Source: Laguncularia racemosa (taxonomy: Eukaryota; Streptophyta; Magnoliopsida; Myrtales; Combretaceae). From it: DNA of 64,000 bases. Where the stretch lies: contig JBBMOL010000057.1 in the NCBI GenBank assembly GCA_037954665.1, positions 868,001 to 932,000 on the forward strand. The letters are read 5' to 3'. Below, one piece after another: positions 14,532 through 28,231 of the stretch (its first letter is position 1; each line of letters begins with the position of its first letter). The position numbers were made by a program, and so were the translations under genes. The notes beneath the pieces are model-generated. The model ran no database searches. It saw only the letters and a program-made list of their open reading frames with translations, and was not told the origin of the DNA.

Positions 14532-14579
14532 GACAAAGCAACCTCACACACTCACTCACAGATCCCTTAAGAAGAAAGC

Positions 14580-14591
14580 TCTGATACCAAT
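14580..14591 (-). other. Primer-binding site of the copia element
   Basis: On the minus strand TGGTATCAGAGC lies next to the 5' LTR. This matches the 3' end complement of initiator tRNA-Met, the primer used by most plant copia elements. Confidence 0.9.
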
Positions 14592-14919
14592 TGTTGTTTG
14601 ATAATGTGAAACAAAAAGAATTGAAAGACTGTCGCAGGATATAAGGCAAAGTGTTTTACTGCTGCAAAAATGAAGCAGTGAATTGCAACTGTCAAATTGT
14701 TGAGGCAAAGAATAAAAAATACTTCATTCATCGAATGATTAAAACATGACAATATTTAAAGTTTGAAAAATAACAACCCACTAACAACATGATCAGAAAT
14801 TTGCTCCACGATTACAAAGAATGAATAACTAATTCCTAAAAAACAGGGACAAACTTTGACACAATCAACTTTTTAAAAAAACGTGTGGACATGTTCAGTC
14901 CTAAAGCATTTTCATAACA
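14592..14919 (-). repeat. 5' LTR of the copia element
   Basis: 328-bp partner of 10246-10574, with TG...CA ends and target duplication AAATG at 14920-14924. It should contain the element's promoter, firing leftwards. Confidence 0.95.
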
Positions 14920-14924
14920 AAATG

Positions 14925-17730
14925 GAATCAATAATGATCGGTTGCCAACATGATGGGGAAAGCTTTCTCGAAGAAGACAGCTTCAAAAACAACAATTGAA
15001 AGGATGTCGAGAAGATTTGTATTGTCGGATAGTCAATAAATTGTGGAAAAGCTTTATCGCTACCTACAGCCTAGGATCCACCCCCGAGATTCCATTAAAG
15101 GAGATTGCTCCATTTCAACCATCAACAACAACAACGACAAAAGCTTTAAAATAATGCATGGCCAGTATTTTTTAGGGCATGTAGAAGATATAAATCATGG
15201 AAAGTGTTGCTGGACTCTGTATTATGACTGCATACGGTATATCACTTTTTGATTTGCAATTAGCAAGATTTGCATGTGAACAAACCTTATGGCCTTTTTC
15301 CCCTTTTGCCATTAGGGTAAATACTCCTCTTTCTCATTCCTTTGCCTTTTTCCCTCTTGCTTATCTTCCTCCTTGAATATTATTTCTAGTTTCTTTCCTT
15401 TCAAATGTCAACTTTTGCGTAAAACTCAATTCAGTTATCCTTTGAGACTTATATTTTTATAAATGTAAATTGATAACATGTTCATTTGAATTAGACTTTT
15501 TTAATTAATAGATATATTGATTTGAGATTTTTGGTCTTTAATATATTTGTATGGGGCATTTTTAACTATTTATTGTAAAACCAACTTTTGTCCATCCCTT
15601 TTAATTATTAATGTAATTGATTGTCCAACAATCTATCAATTTTTTTTTTTTGAGCGTTTATAGCTACTACATTCATTAACCTAGTAGTTTAATCACATAT
15701 TTAGACCACATATCTCTCATGTAAGCATACACCATGAACCAAATAATATAATTTCAAACAATTTATCACAGAGGTTATCAATCAAATTTCAAACTCGTTT
15801 AAAGTAAATAAAAACAACAATTTAACTATTGTAATTTTTTTAGTACAAAAACATCATATGAAAAACATGATACAAGAAACAGCAAGCATCACATAATTTC
15901 AAGTATGTGTTGAATTAAGAATATCATCACATTTCGATATGTTTAACATTTTTAATGAAGAATTTTCATAGGATGAATACATGGTACTCTAGAACTATAT
16001 CTTATTTAATTTAAAATATATGTTCTAATATGGGGATAAGGTAAAAAGAAGGTATATTTAAAACTCTAACATGTAGAAACATGTTTCCAAAGATTTGAAT
16101 CATGTAGTTTTTAATATCTATCTAACGATACAAAATAGAAAAGATTTAGGGTTATTTACTTCCAAATCAATATCATGTGATTTCTTTATCTATATTTATA
16201 CCCATGCACATGCATCACAAGCAGGCAGCAACTTCATCTTAGACCTTGATTTGCCAAGTCTCAAGCTTGGATGAACAAATTTCAGGATGGAACAAACATC
16301 CACCATCGGAGGAAGCCTCTAGATTATTATTTTACAAACAACCTAGATTACAGGGTTAAACATTAACTATCAAAATTTTTAATTGATGATGGAGCGGATT
16401 TGATGGATTTTGGCGTGTTCTTTTATTATTTGAAATCTTTTAATCACGTTTCTCAGTGTCCTGCCTTTATTATTGCAAGTAGTATAGGACTGTGGCCCCG
16501 TGTCACTGTTACCAAGTGCGATTTAGACAATCAATCCATAGGCCTATGCCCTACCCAAGTAACAACTCAAGACAAAGACAATGATACCTCTTTCAATGTG
16601 TCTAATAATCCTGCATCCTTTAATGAGTTGAAATTTCGACTACCTGAACGTCCCCATCCATCTCTAGAAATACGATTCAATATGGAGGCCAAACATCTGC
16701 AAGCACAACACAACCACAGATGTACCGACCATAGCTTACTTTGCACAAAAGGTAGCTGCCTGGCTTGTAGATAAATGTGATGGATGCCATCAATAGCATG
16801 TTCATATTGAAATGCAACGTTAGTGTCTCTGCTGTATGTTCCTCCAGCCACCCTGGCTGGAATAGTTCTTCATGTAGAGCATCCCTAAAGAGGTTTTACC
16901 GGCGTCAACAAGCTCCCGGATGGTCGTAACAGGAAGGAGAGCATAGGTCAATTGTACCATTCCAAGGTTTCAAGGACTTGTTTGGTTTCCAATCTTTAAG
17001 TGTAACCCCTAAAATCCAATTCTTTGAAATTTGATTGATAATCTATCATTTGGTAATTTATGAAGAACAGATAACCATTATTATAATAACGGAGTTATAA
17101 GTAAAGAGGCAAAATTAGTCACATTCAAAGAAGAAAATGGAGGGACAATGAGCGAACAAGCAAAGTTTGGAAAGTGAAGTGATAATTTCATAATAAGTGA
17201 TAAGAGTATGTTTAAGAAAATGAAATTCAATTTAAGAGGGTAAGAAAAGGATTGGGATTCCATGGAATTTAAGAAATAGCATTCATTATGAAATTGGATT
17301 CTTAACATATCTTTATTATTAAATCGACGAAATTTAATTCTAAAGAATCATATTCCTAATAAACCGAACAATGCTTAAAACTCTTTTTAACCTTCTGTTT
17401 TGAAAAAGTAGGAGGTCACTACTTCCCCCAGTGGATCGCGCAAACAGTCTAGAAGACCTTTCATATTGGCATTCTCTCTTCCTGTTACTTCCACAAAACA
17501 GAACAAACAAATCAAGGCCATACATCTAACGGTGCAAGATTGTTGCATTTGCAGAAACATAAATATGAAAAATGTAATATGAACAAACTGACGATCAAGC
17601 CCAATACCGAACCCATTGCTACTGCCACAAGCACGTCATAACTAGAAAGGACGAAAGTCCTATTCAAACTACCAAGGAAACGACTTCACTTCAGCACAAT
17701 CTGCTTGCAAAATGCAACCACTACAAAGAA
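14925..17730. other. Intergenic DNA with no recognised gene
   Basis: Mostly AT-rich. A patch at about 16480-16990 is less AT-rich and holds an open minus-strand stretch (16851-16567, 94 codons) and an open plus-strand stretch (16400-16774). I recognise no domain in either and see no credible exon structure. It may be a decayed gene or repeat fragment. Confidence 0.5.
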
Positions 17731-18030
17731 GGGAATAATTGCAAATATACCCCTTAAACAATTAGTTAGGTATAAATCCCCCTAACTTTTAAAGTTTAAC
17801 TTCACATTTTATAACTTTTTAAAAGTACGTAGATAACCTTAAAACAATTGCTAAAACCCAAAACCATCGCCAAAGGGTCCACATATAGGACAGTTTTGGA
17901 GTTTTAACGATGTTTGCAGGACATATGTGCACATTTTCAGAAACTGTAGGTAGGTGAAATCACACTAGGAGTTTGAAAAATCTATCCACATTTCACCAAT
18001 ACTTTAGGAGGTATATTTGCAATTTGACCC
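17731..18030. mobile_element. 300-bp MITE-like element with imperfect terminal inverted repeats
   Basis: The left end (GGGAATAATTGCAAATATAC) and the reverse complement of the right end (GGGTCAAATTGCAAATATAC) match closely over about 20 bases. There is no coding potential. The flanks do not show a convincing target duplication, so the superfamily is unresolved; the ends resemble Mutator-like non-autonomous elements. It lies 260 bp beyond the stop of the V-ATPase E gene and may overlap that gene's 3' UTR or terminator region. Confidence 0.6.
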
Positions 18031-18289
18031 ACACACACGCTGTCTTTGCATCAATGGAGTACCTGTCAAGCAAACCGCCAGTTTGAACAATGTCTATACT
18101 TCTAGTTCTTACACAGCAGTAGTACAAGAATAACCAAGAGACAAATTCACCAATTAAAAGAATGCGTTGAACCAAAGTACACAAGAAGCAACACCACTGA
18201 TCTGATCACCGATGTCCGATAGCGAGACAAATATAACCTCAAAAATTAAAGATAATACTGGGGAAGCAAAACAATATAACCAACATGAA

Positions 18290-21200
18290 TCATGCTATAA
18301 CCTGACCAAAAAGACGCCTGCGGATCTGCAAAAAAGAAAAAACAGCCTTTATTAAAAGGGGAAAAGCAAATGTAAGCAGCTAGGAGGTACGGAAAAGGGC
18401 TTAAAAATATAGACAACGTGAATCCTTTATAATAGCAAAGAAACGGAGAAAGAAAAATTAGAGAAGTACCTCGGGTAACTTCTTCCGGAATACAACATCA
18501 AGCCGTGCATCAAGTGTGTTCTCACACACAATTTTCCCATCTCTAGAAGCCAGCACAACACCTCCAGAACTGAGGAAGAAAACCCAAGACAGCAGTAAGA
18601 AACCTTTTTATCATCAATCTTTTTCAATAACTGGGGCAGAATAAGCATACTACAATAAGCATAATTTCCTTTTAGAAATTGTTGAATCGTAAATTCATGC
18701 ATGTGAATCCTTAGGCTAATTCAGTACGGAAATCTAAAATGTCTTAATTACTTATCTAATCAATGGTGTTCTGTGCATAAAGTACCAGAAAGGACCATGG
18801 GCATTGTGATGAGAAGGAGATGGAGGAAGATAGACACGTTTGTCAACTATTATCTCAGGTGGATAAACATTTGCTTTCTGTGCATATTCCTCTTTGGCTG
18901 AATCCAGCAGAGACTCCACAAGATGCAAGTCCTCTTTCCGACAGCGCAGCAACACAGAAGGCTCTTTCAATCGCAGTAAACTCTGTATCAAGACATCAAT
19001 GATCTTTCAACCAACTACCAGATTAAATGTAACTTGAGTGCATGCTTTAGAATAAATCAGCTACTGCATATTATCAGGTTTGTTCATTTCAAAGGCATCA
19101 TCATGCTTGTTTAATGTGCAACCCATGGAAGGTCGTTGCAGGTGATTAAGAAACAAGGATTCTTTTGCTATGATGGCAGGAATAATTGTTTATACTCCAG
19201 TTTACTTTCACAGCCACATTGTTAACATTGACAAGTATAATACAGATCATCAGCAAATACATGGAATAAGCTAAGAAAATAAATATGTAAATCATATTTT
19301 CTGAACAGCAAAGCAATAGAGAGCCACTTGATTTTCTCAGGGTCTAAATCCATATCTCCAAACATAAAAGCATGTAGCAGTTAGATATGAACCATACTGA
19401 TAAATCAAGTTAGTGTAAGATGCAACTTTCACTGACCTGGACAATCAAATCATTCAAGAGATTCTTATACGCCTCATGATGATGACCAAAAATGTGATGA
19501 TGACTCACAGTCAGAAGCTCCTTTGCTGCTGCCTCTTTCATGGAATTAATTATATCATCTTGAGCTTGGAGAACTTTGATCCGAGAAGCATTCAGCTGCA
19601 TTGAGTATTCACTGACAAAAACCAATTGCTTGAGATCTTAGTTTGCATGTTATAACTGTTAACAGTTTCAAAATTATATTCAAAGGAGAATTATGGTCAT
19701 GCCTATCAGCATATACAACAGGGGGATTGTTGATCAAATTCCTCCAGATTCAATTCAATAAAGTTGAATGGCAACCTTAACTTTCTCATCTACATTTGTC
19801 CAGAATTAAAAAGTGCGCAGACCAGGAACTCTATCATTTGCCTCAGAGCTTGCATAAATTGCATTAAAAAGCCCATCACCAAATTTCTATTACTCGTAAG
19901 GTTCCAACCCTAGTCCCACAGCAACAAGAACTATCAGCCCTCAACCATTCCAAAACAGCTGTTTTACGTATTCATTTACCAAAATCAATGACCCAAAAGG
20001 TCTGACTCCTTGCATCAAATTAATCAACAAGTAATGTCAAGCCAAATTGGAGCAATAAATGCTTATAGAGAAGATTTCACTTTTAGATCTTAAAAAGACA
20101 TGTATTCAACCACTATCATTTGGCAAACTCAATGAAGAATTTTTTTCAACTTAGCAGAAAACTCTTCTCCCTTGCTTTTAAAAATAATGCTTCAAACAAC
20201 TATAATGGGAGAAAGCTCTCTATGAAACGAGAAGAGAAAAATACCCTTTGAACAAAATGGACCAAGGCCTCAAATTAAACGACCCACAAAAAATTGTCTA
20301 TCATATTCATAAAACCTAACCCTATAGAAATTTTTAATACTCATTCACCAACATATTTAAGTCCCACAATAAAGATATAATTCCATATAGAAAAGACTAA
20401 ATGTATTACATCTTTCTCCGAATTTCGACTTGCTTCTCTTTCCTTTCATACTCTTGTCTGATCTTCTTCTTCTCTGCCTCAACCAATTGCAACTTCTCAA
20501 TGTTGAATTCCTGTCAAAGCAATCAAACTATATTTCAATAACTCCACAAATCAAATTCTGATTATTTTTATTTGTCTTGTAGCATCATTAGTATAAGAGA
20601 TGATAATCTATAAATCAACCACTAGAAAATAGAGGAAATAGTAAGGAAATTGAACTCCTTAATGCAGATAGAAAAGATCGTAGAGGTTTTAACTAAATTA
20701 TAAGTTCAACTATAATACTTTATTAGATTGTTTTCTACAAACTGCAAGAGATAGTAAGAAACAAGCATTTGCCAACATAAACAACAAAAAACAATGGACA
20801 TAGTTATGAGAGATAGTTATCATGAACAACAGAGACCATGAATGCAGTGATGAAACTGTCATCTCCAATCATAATAATATGCATTAGTTTTCCACTAGCA
20901 TGAATGATAACAAAAACTAAGTATAATGAATGAACCGGTTATTTTCCCCCTTTGGGTGTTTCAGCAAGTATTAGTATCAATAATGAAAGGGTACAGACAT
21001 GAGGAGTCAATTTTCCCGTTTACAAAGCTTGTTCTCATTCCAATCTCGTCAAAAGTTCATAGGAAATAAGGCATCAAAAGGAGAACACTAGGGTCAGTAT
21101 GGATAATTCACGCCAATACAAAAAACATTTAAAAACGATTAACAAGAGGGAAACCAAAACCTTAAAACAAGGAACACCTGCTGCTTAGAAGAATTACAAG

Positions 21201-22435
21201 CGAGCGGACAATTTCTTGGACAAAGCATTTGAGTTTATGATAATATCACCTATCCCCCTATCATTTCTTACCCTCTAAATATCTGCAAATCCCAGCTTGT
21301 AGACACAACTTCCTGTTGGACTTGTGTGGGATATGTGGGCTAATGCAGGTATTGTGGCTTATGACATTATTGAGGTCTATGACTTCGATGATATTTTTTG
21401 TTTCTTATGAAATCCCATATTCCACACACAACCATTGCCAACCTGATTTGCCAATAACTTGAGCCCAAGTCTGCCCGTTTTGGCATCCTAGAAATGACAA
21501 TCAGAATCTACACCGTTTAAACAAAATATCCTCAAATAACAACATTCGATAACTGATCAAACTGCAATCTTTGTCCTTCAAATCGTGTATCATCATCACA
21601 ATCAAAGACCATCATCTATCGATTATCCACTAAAAACCACAAAAGATTGTTGTCCGCGAATAACAAAGAGCCATGAATGAAGCAATCAACTGGTAACATC
21701 ACCAATCATTGATCATGATCTTTTTTTAACCACATGCTTCACAAGAAAGAAAAAACAATGAGAATCGACAGATGCAACATATAAACTGAATCCTCGCACG
21801 CGAAAGAAATCAAATGTCACTACGAGAAACAAACTTCAACAAGTGAAATAATAAAATAGTGATCAAATTCCTTTACACCACGGGCCATCATAACAACAAC
21901 AGAGCATTATGTATCGATTTTTCGCTACAAAGCAGCACGAGATCATCAACATGAACACAAAGAACGACGAATGCAGCACTCAGATCGTAAGCCACCAAAG
22001 TTAATCAGAACCTAACAATCCTTAAGTAATAACTACACGAGATAGCAATGAACAGTAAGCTCGCTATTATGGACCACAGAGAACGATGAATCGACAATCG
22101 TAAATCATAATCTATGAACAGGATCGTGATCATGAACAAGAAAGAGCGATGAACAAAATAATCAAATCATTATATCACCGATTGTAGCCATAACCATAAG
22201 ATCAGTATCGTGAAAAGCGATAAAGCTATCGACTTTTGACTGAGAGACTACACGAGAGAGCAATGGAATTGAGAACGAGAAGGGATCACAAAGTTTAACA
22301 ATTGAAATTAGTGAAAGCAGAAGGTATACGAACTTCTTCAGCAGAAACAGAGATTTCATTGGCTTTCTCTTCAGCTTCTTGATGGATGAATTTCACCATC
22401 TGCTGGATCTGCTTCGATACATCTGCGTCATTCAT
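18290..22435 (-). CDS. VHA-E: V-type proton ATPase subunit E, six exons, intact
   Basis: Subunit E of the vacuolar H+-ATPase, part of the peripheral stalk (with subunit G) that holds the V1 head against rotation and couples ATP hydrolysis to proton pumping at tonoplast and endomembranes. Exons: 22435-22334, 20510-20410, 19611-19437, 18982-18786, 18569-18470, 18325-18290. All introns are GT-AG and phases join cleanly into 711 nt, 236 aa plus stop, close to the usual length of about 230. The protein starts MNDADVSKQIQQMVKFIHQE. Residues 1 to about 100 are a charged, heptad-like coiled coil rich in E, K and Q (EAEKKKIRQEYERKEK). The C-terminal half has the conserved RCRKEDL, SGGVVLASRDGKI and CENTLDARLD segments. 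A His-rich HHHIFGHHH patch lies in exon 3. Intron 1 is 1823 nt. No defect is visible. Confidence 0.97.
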
Positions 22436-22479
22436 TTTCGATTCCGACCTTCACAGAGAGAGAATCTAAGTGCTTATGT

Positions 22480-22504
22480 GAGAGAGAGAGGGAGAGAGAG
22501 AGAG
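22480..22504. repeat. (GA)n tract in the presumed 5' UTR or promoter of VHA-E
   Basis: GAGAGAG...GGAGAGAG repeat 45-70 bp upstream of the start codon (CT-rich on the coding strand). CT-rich tracts near plant transcription starts are common and can bind BBR/BPC GAGA factors; a role here is inferred. Confidence 0.6.
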
Positions 22505-25500
22505 AATATGTGCTGGTGTTGAGAGTTCTGGTTGAAGTTGAAGACTTGAAGAAGAACGGTACGTCAAAGTATGGAAGAAGACATGTGCCCAGAGGACATG
22601 CGCTGGATGAGGATTGAGGACTGAGAATTTTTGTTTCTTTTTTTATTTTTTTATTTATTAAATTTTTTTGGTTTTGTCTACATTATTGTGTGTTGTTTGT
22701 TTGTTTTTTTATTATTAATTAGGGAGGTGATCTTGAAGTTTCATTTTCAAATTGGTTAAATTAACATTAGGCCAAAAAAAAGGCTAAATTAACAAGAACA
22801 AAAAAACACGTGTCATAGCCAAATAAAATGGTATAACTATTTATTTATGTATTTATTAAATATAAATATTTTATTAAGTATCACATAACATTCATTAACG
22901 AAACCTAATCAATGATTAGTTTACCTAAATTCCTTATCACCAGAATGGATAGTTCATTTACTTTACTTTAGAGGTGATGTGGATCAAGAAAACACCAATG
23001 TGGGATGATAATTTTATTGCATGATTTTAATTTATTTTGTATTATCTTGATTAGATGTGATTTTTTTCAATTTGATTGGATTTGATTATTTTATTTTTCG
23101 GATTTAAATAGATTGATCAATTATTTTTAGCATAGCAAATCTTTTAGTTTCCTTTTTGTTATTTTCTTTATAAAAGTGGTTATTTAATAATTGTTAAATC
23201 AACCCAAAATTATAAGGTTGATATTTGTCATAAGTTATGTAAATACTCTTTACTGTTAAGGGTTTTTATAGATAAGAATCATAAATAAACAAATTTACTC
23301 TTATAAAAATTGATATGATACCAAATTTTCCTTATTTTAGTAATATGAACGCTAATTTTTTAATTAGTTTAAATTTCTCTTTTCATTATTATCTTGTAAG
23401 TAAAAGTGCGAATTGATGGCATACAACAATTTTTGTTGGTGTGTGGATGTAACTTGTTAGTACAAAGCTTCAATAAAGTCGTTATGGTATAAAATTGAAA
23501 CAGCAAATCTAATCTAATGATAATGGGATGTTAGCAAATATATCCTATCTAGAGTCATTATTTACTTATTAATTAGAAAAAAAAATAAAAAGAAACATAT
23601 TATATTTTATATCATAGTGATTTCTTAACATATTCAATTAATTATCTTCATTACACCGCTTAAATATGAAGATAAACTTACTAAAGATTAGTCATGATAC
23701 ATGGAATTATGCAATACGCATCTAAGGTATATTTATCAATACATTTATCTTAAGTTGTTATTTATCATCATATATGGTATAGAGAATCACGCTATATAAG
23801 TTCAAATTATCATGCTTTGAATAATGCATAGTTATATATGCAATAAATTTCACACACACACTACATAAAACCTTGTGTATAACATGAAGATTGATGGGCA
23901 ATATGCATATACTGAAAAATAAATAAATAAATTTACTATAAAAAAAATCCATCACAATTAACATATTAATAAGATATATTTATAAATTGTTATAAATATA
24001 AAAATAAATATTATCATCTAATTATATGAAAATATAATAAATTACAGTTTTATAAAATTCATCAATAAAAAGTTGTAATTTTTCCAAATATATAAGCAAA
24101 AGATTACAAAAGCGATTAGTTATTTTGTTTTCCATTACATCGTGCATAGGTTGCAACAATTCTAAAAATTTCCTTGTATAGATAAAATGATTTATTTCTT
24201 AAATAAAAGTTTTCGATGTATATAAATAGTCTTTGTTTGAGTTCTTCAAACAAATTTAATTTTTTTCAATTTTAGCAATAAATAAAATTAGTCTCTCCAT
24301 TGATAACCCTTTATATGTTCATTAGAACACATTGGTGGGCAATTTTAACCAATAAAAGTAGCACAATTTTTCTTGCAATTCGCCCACGTTTTTAAATGAG
24401 CCATCTTCAATCCTGCCTCATTTAAGGTTTTTAAATAACATTTCCTTCTTAAAAACCTTTTTACTTTATTCTTAAATGTTGGGAAGAATTTTTAGATGTC
24501 ACCTTAAGTATTTGAAGAAAGTTTGTAGGGACACTTGTTTAAAATAGTTAAAATAATAATAAGTTTGGGAGAACTCCAAAAAGCATAAGAACCTCTCTTT
24601 ATCTTTTAAAAACTTCAAAAAGTAAATCCTTAATCTTGGATTTGGTGTTAAAAACCAAAAATGGAGATATCCTAACAAAATAAAAGTGGAAGCTTAATAA
24701 AATAAAAAGAAAAAAAAGTTGGAATGCATTCTTGTGTGAGGATTCAATTCAAAAGTTTACAAACCAGACAAATGAGTAGTAGCTTATTTACGTCACTAAA
24801 TAAAATAAGTTTATAATGAAATAACTATTATTAGGGCATGATTATTGCAGTGAATTAATATGATGATATTTACTTAAATGTAATGAAATTGGGACTACAC
24901 TGCTTGCTTAAGGAAATAAAAAAAGGAATAAAGGTGGAATAATAAAATCACTTTCATTCTACTTATTTCACTGAAAATCTTTTCTGAATTGGAGAATAGA
25001 AATACATTAATCGATGAAAATCATGATTTAAAAAAAAATAATTATTAGAACTAAGAAAAGCAATTCCCTTTCGAAAAGGTAGAATCTTTTCTTACATTTT
25101 TTTGTCCTCTTTAACTTCCAATACAAACGTCAATCATACTCACCAATGCTGACCAACACAGCAGGTAGATATGGACCTCCCTAAATAGCTCCACCACCCC
25201 CTCCCAAGTGCAAACACACACACACACCAACCTCCCGAAAACAAGAAGAAGAGATAGAGACCAACTTTGAAATTCCACCAAGGAAACGTCTCTTAATAAG
25301 ACAATGTTAGGGGGAAAAAATAGCAACAACATTGGGAAAAAGAAAAATCAAAACCAAAAGATCAAATGATGACGGACGTTTCTACAGACAAATGTGACGC
25401 CTCCAAGTTTCAATGAATAGCAAGTGACAACGATGATGGACAGATCTGCACAGCTTCGTCCAGATCTAATCTCCACAAGCAACAATGGATGAGGATGTTT

Positions 25501-28223
25501 GAGGAAAAAGAAAAAATGAGTCCTCTACTAATTCCAATTTAGAGGTTTTGCAGGAGAATTCGAGTTCGATCAATTAAGTAATTCCTATTCCAATCCGAAT
25601 GGCTATTTTGTGCACCTACTAAAGCAAACGTTGTAATCTTTATTCCATGCATAATTGGTTTGTAATAGAATTCCTATTACAGCGAAGTAAACGAGACATA
25701 GGTGTTTAGGCGACCGATGATCGAGAGTATGCACTTTTGTTTATGTTAAATATGGAGTTTGAATACTTAGACTTTTCTTTCCTCAATTTACAAATCAATA
25801 ACTGATATTAATTTATACGAAGATACAGGACATTTGTACAATCAAATCATCTTAATTTTTCTTCTAACATACTCATAATACTTTTTTTTTTTTTGTCATA
25901 AAATTGTGAAGTGTTATATTAAAATCTTACATGACAATGCATGTGATCTTAAGAGAGAGAGAGAGAGAGAAACACAAATCATGCATAGACTCTTTACGAA
26001 ACTCTCGATTAGATACCCTAGTTTTGTCTCTGCAATTATAAATCTTAAGTGGTCCAAATCACATGAAAGAGAGGTAACCTAAGGCTCATTTTTTTAGATT
26101 TATTGTTTATGAGCATGATTTGAGGTATTTTGTGGTGTTATGTGCATATGTTGTGAGATTTTAACAGCACACTTGAAAATTGCATGATGAGAAAAAAAAA
26201 TAGTTGATACATTTGTTAAAAGAAAAGATAAAAGTAAGTTGGTTGCATAAAGGCTAACGCACAAGTCTTGATTTTGAAATTTTCCCTTTGATATATTAAG
26301 AAATAAATACAACGAGGAAAACTTCTACCTTCAAGTATAAATAAAGGATAGATATTTTATATCATGCCCTATATAGATCTAAACAACTATATTAATGCAT
26401 AAACAAATACTTATACAACAAACATAAGACCCAGTTCCTTTGTCTTATATGTGAAGCAATAAACACATATCACGATGTCTCAAAGCTTGTTACTCAAACA
26501 CAAGAACCAAAATCTACACCAATTTCGAGTCATTAGATCCTTACAACTAAATCTAAACTAATACCAATTTTGGATCATTAGATCCCATAACCAAATCTAA
26601 AGTCAAATCCTCTTATATTGGTTTCATCACTAGTATTACCCATCAAGCAACTAGTTCAGTATAACTGTCTATAGTAGCGTCTCATATTAATTGTCTTACT
26701 TGTTTACAATTTTTCTTTATAATACCCTTCATGTTTCGTATCAGTTAACCAAATCAACAATCCAATTATCACATGTGATAGGTCAACACCTAAACTATTA
26801 GCTACATCATTCTAGATCATGCCCATCTCACAATAGATGGCAAACACCTAGTGTATGGCTTACCTATTTAAAACCGTTACTTGCCTCAGCATAAGTATAA
26901 ACAGCTACCCATGGTATTACTTACTGAGTATTTATAAGATTCGTTGACTAACCCTATCAACTAATGAAAGGAGACAAAAGCTACTTACCTTATTTTTTTT
27001 TAGTAAGCTTTAATAATTTGCTTGTTCAATCCCTTAAAATATTCTTATAATCTATTCATCACTTAATTAATTCAATAAATTGTTTTTAAGTAATTCTTAA
27101 TTTGTTATGCGATTTATTATAATGTTTGGAAAGTTCCCTTCTTATCGGGAAAAAAAAAGAAGGTTCTCTTATTAACTTAGATTTATTTTGAACAACTATT
27201 TAATAATTTAGAAGAATTGGGTCACGAGTTGAGAAGTTAATAAACTAAATTGTATTATCCTATTAGTGGTTGACCTAGTTTATTGTAATTAGGTCATCTG
27301 ATTTTCCCACTTGATCAACTTAGTTAACATTTTCTATTTTCTTTTACTCCTTTTTGTGTAGCATTTATTCTTAAGTTAAATCCTAGCACTTAATGTATGA
27401 TCTTATTAGGCATTTGTTGTCAATTATCTATCTTATGGTCATATTTTGTTAGTTCTAATTATCATTTAAAAACTAACTAGTAACTTCTCTATAGAAATTC
27501 CATTATACAAACAAAACCTATCATTTTTTTTAGAAATTTGCTAATCCATTCTCTCCTTCTAAAATTTAGAATTTCATAATATTAGATCTAATAAAATAGG
27601 ATTTAGGTCTTAGTTTTGATCAAATTTTCTAAGGTTTAGTTCTATCATTTAATCTCATAATTTAGATTAAATTTCCATAATCCTATAAGAAATTTTAGGG
27701 TCTAAGATATTATTTATTTACTTTAGATTTACTAAAGTTTATGATAAAAAATTATTACTATATTCATAATCTCTAAATTTAAGACTATGAGTTAAAATCG
27801 AAATTGTATGCCACATCTCGTAAACAAGAATAATTTGAAATGGAATGGAATTAAATAGAATCAGCAATAGAATGTCAAGTCATTCTTGTGTTTGGAAACA
27901 TTCACGGAATGAAATGGAATAGTATATAGTGATATTTATCATACAAAAAAAAAATTGCCCTCGATTTATAGATGCAATAAATATACATTAATGAATTAAA
28001 AATGTCATTTAAGTAATTATAATTGATGAGGATAATAAAATTGCAATTCTATTACCTTAAAAGTGGAATTGCGATTCCCTTAAACCAAAATCATCGATTA
28101 TAAGAAAATCATGATTCTACCTTCTAAAAAGCTCTTCCATCATGAGAAAGCCCTTCGAAACATAGGAAAAGAAATAGTACTCGAAATTGTGATTTCATTC
28201 TGAATTCATTCCCCCACATATCA
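22505..28223. other. Long AT-rich intergenic region
   Basis: No gene found. The first few hundred bases are the upstream flank of VHA-E. Visible items are a (GA)n run at about 25954-25970, a short (CA)n run near 25211-25226 and many A/T homopolymers. Open stretches are short and of low complexity. Confidence 0.6.
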
Positions 28224-28231
28224 AATGTAAC

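Larger units (their letters stand above)
10241..14924 (-). mobile_element. Complete-structure Ty1/copia LTR retrotransposon, coding region broken
   Basis: All structural parts are visible. There is a 5-bp target-site duplication AAATG (10241-10245 and 14920-14924), two LTRs of 329 and 328 bp starting TG and ending CA, a primer-binding site next to the right LTR and a purine-rich tract next to the left LTR. Transcription runs on the minus strand, so the right LTR is the 5' LTR. Domain order is gag, protease, integrase, reverse transcriptase, RNase H, which is diagnostic for copia. The LTRs differ by about six substitutions and one indel, so insertion was fairly recent, yet the gag-pol frame carries several stops and frameshifts. 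It cannot be autonomous now. Confidence 0.96.

Noticed and set aside
16400..16851. Open stretches on both strands in a less AT-rich patch
   Set aside because: No recognised domain, splice structure or start context; could be a relic but not supported as a gene.
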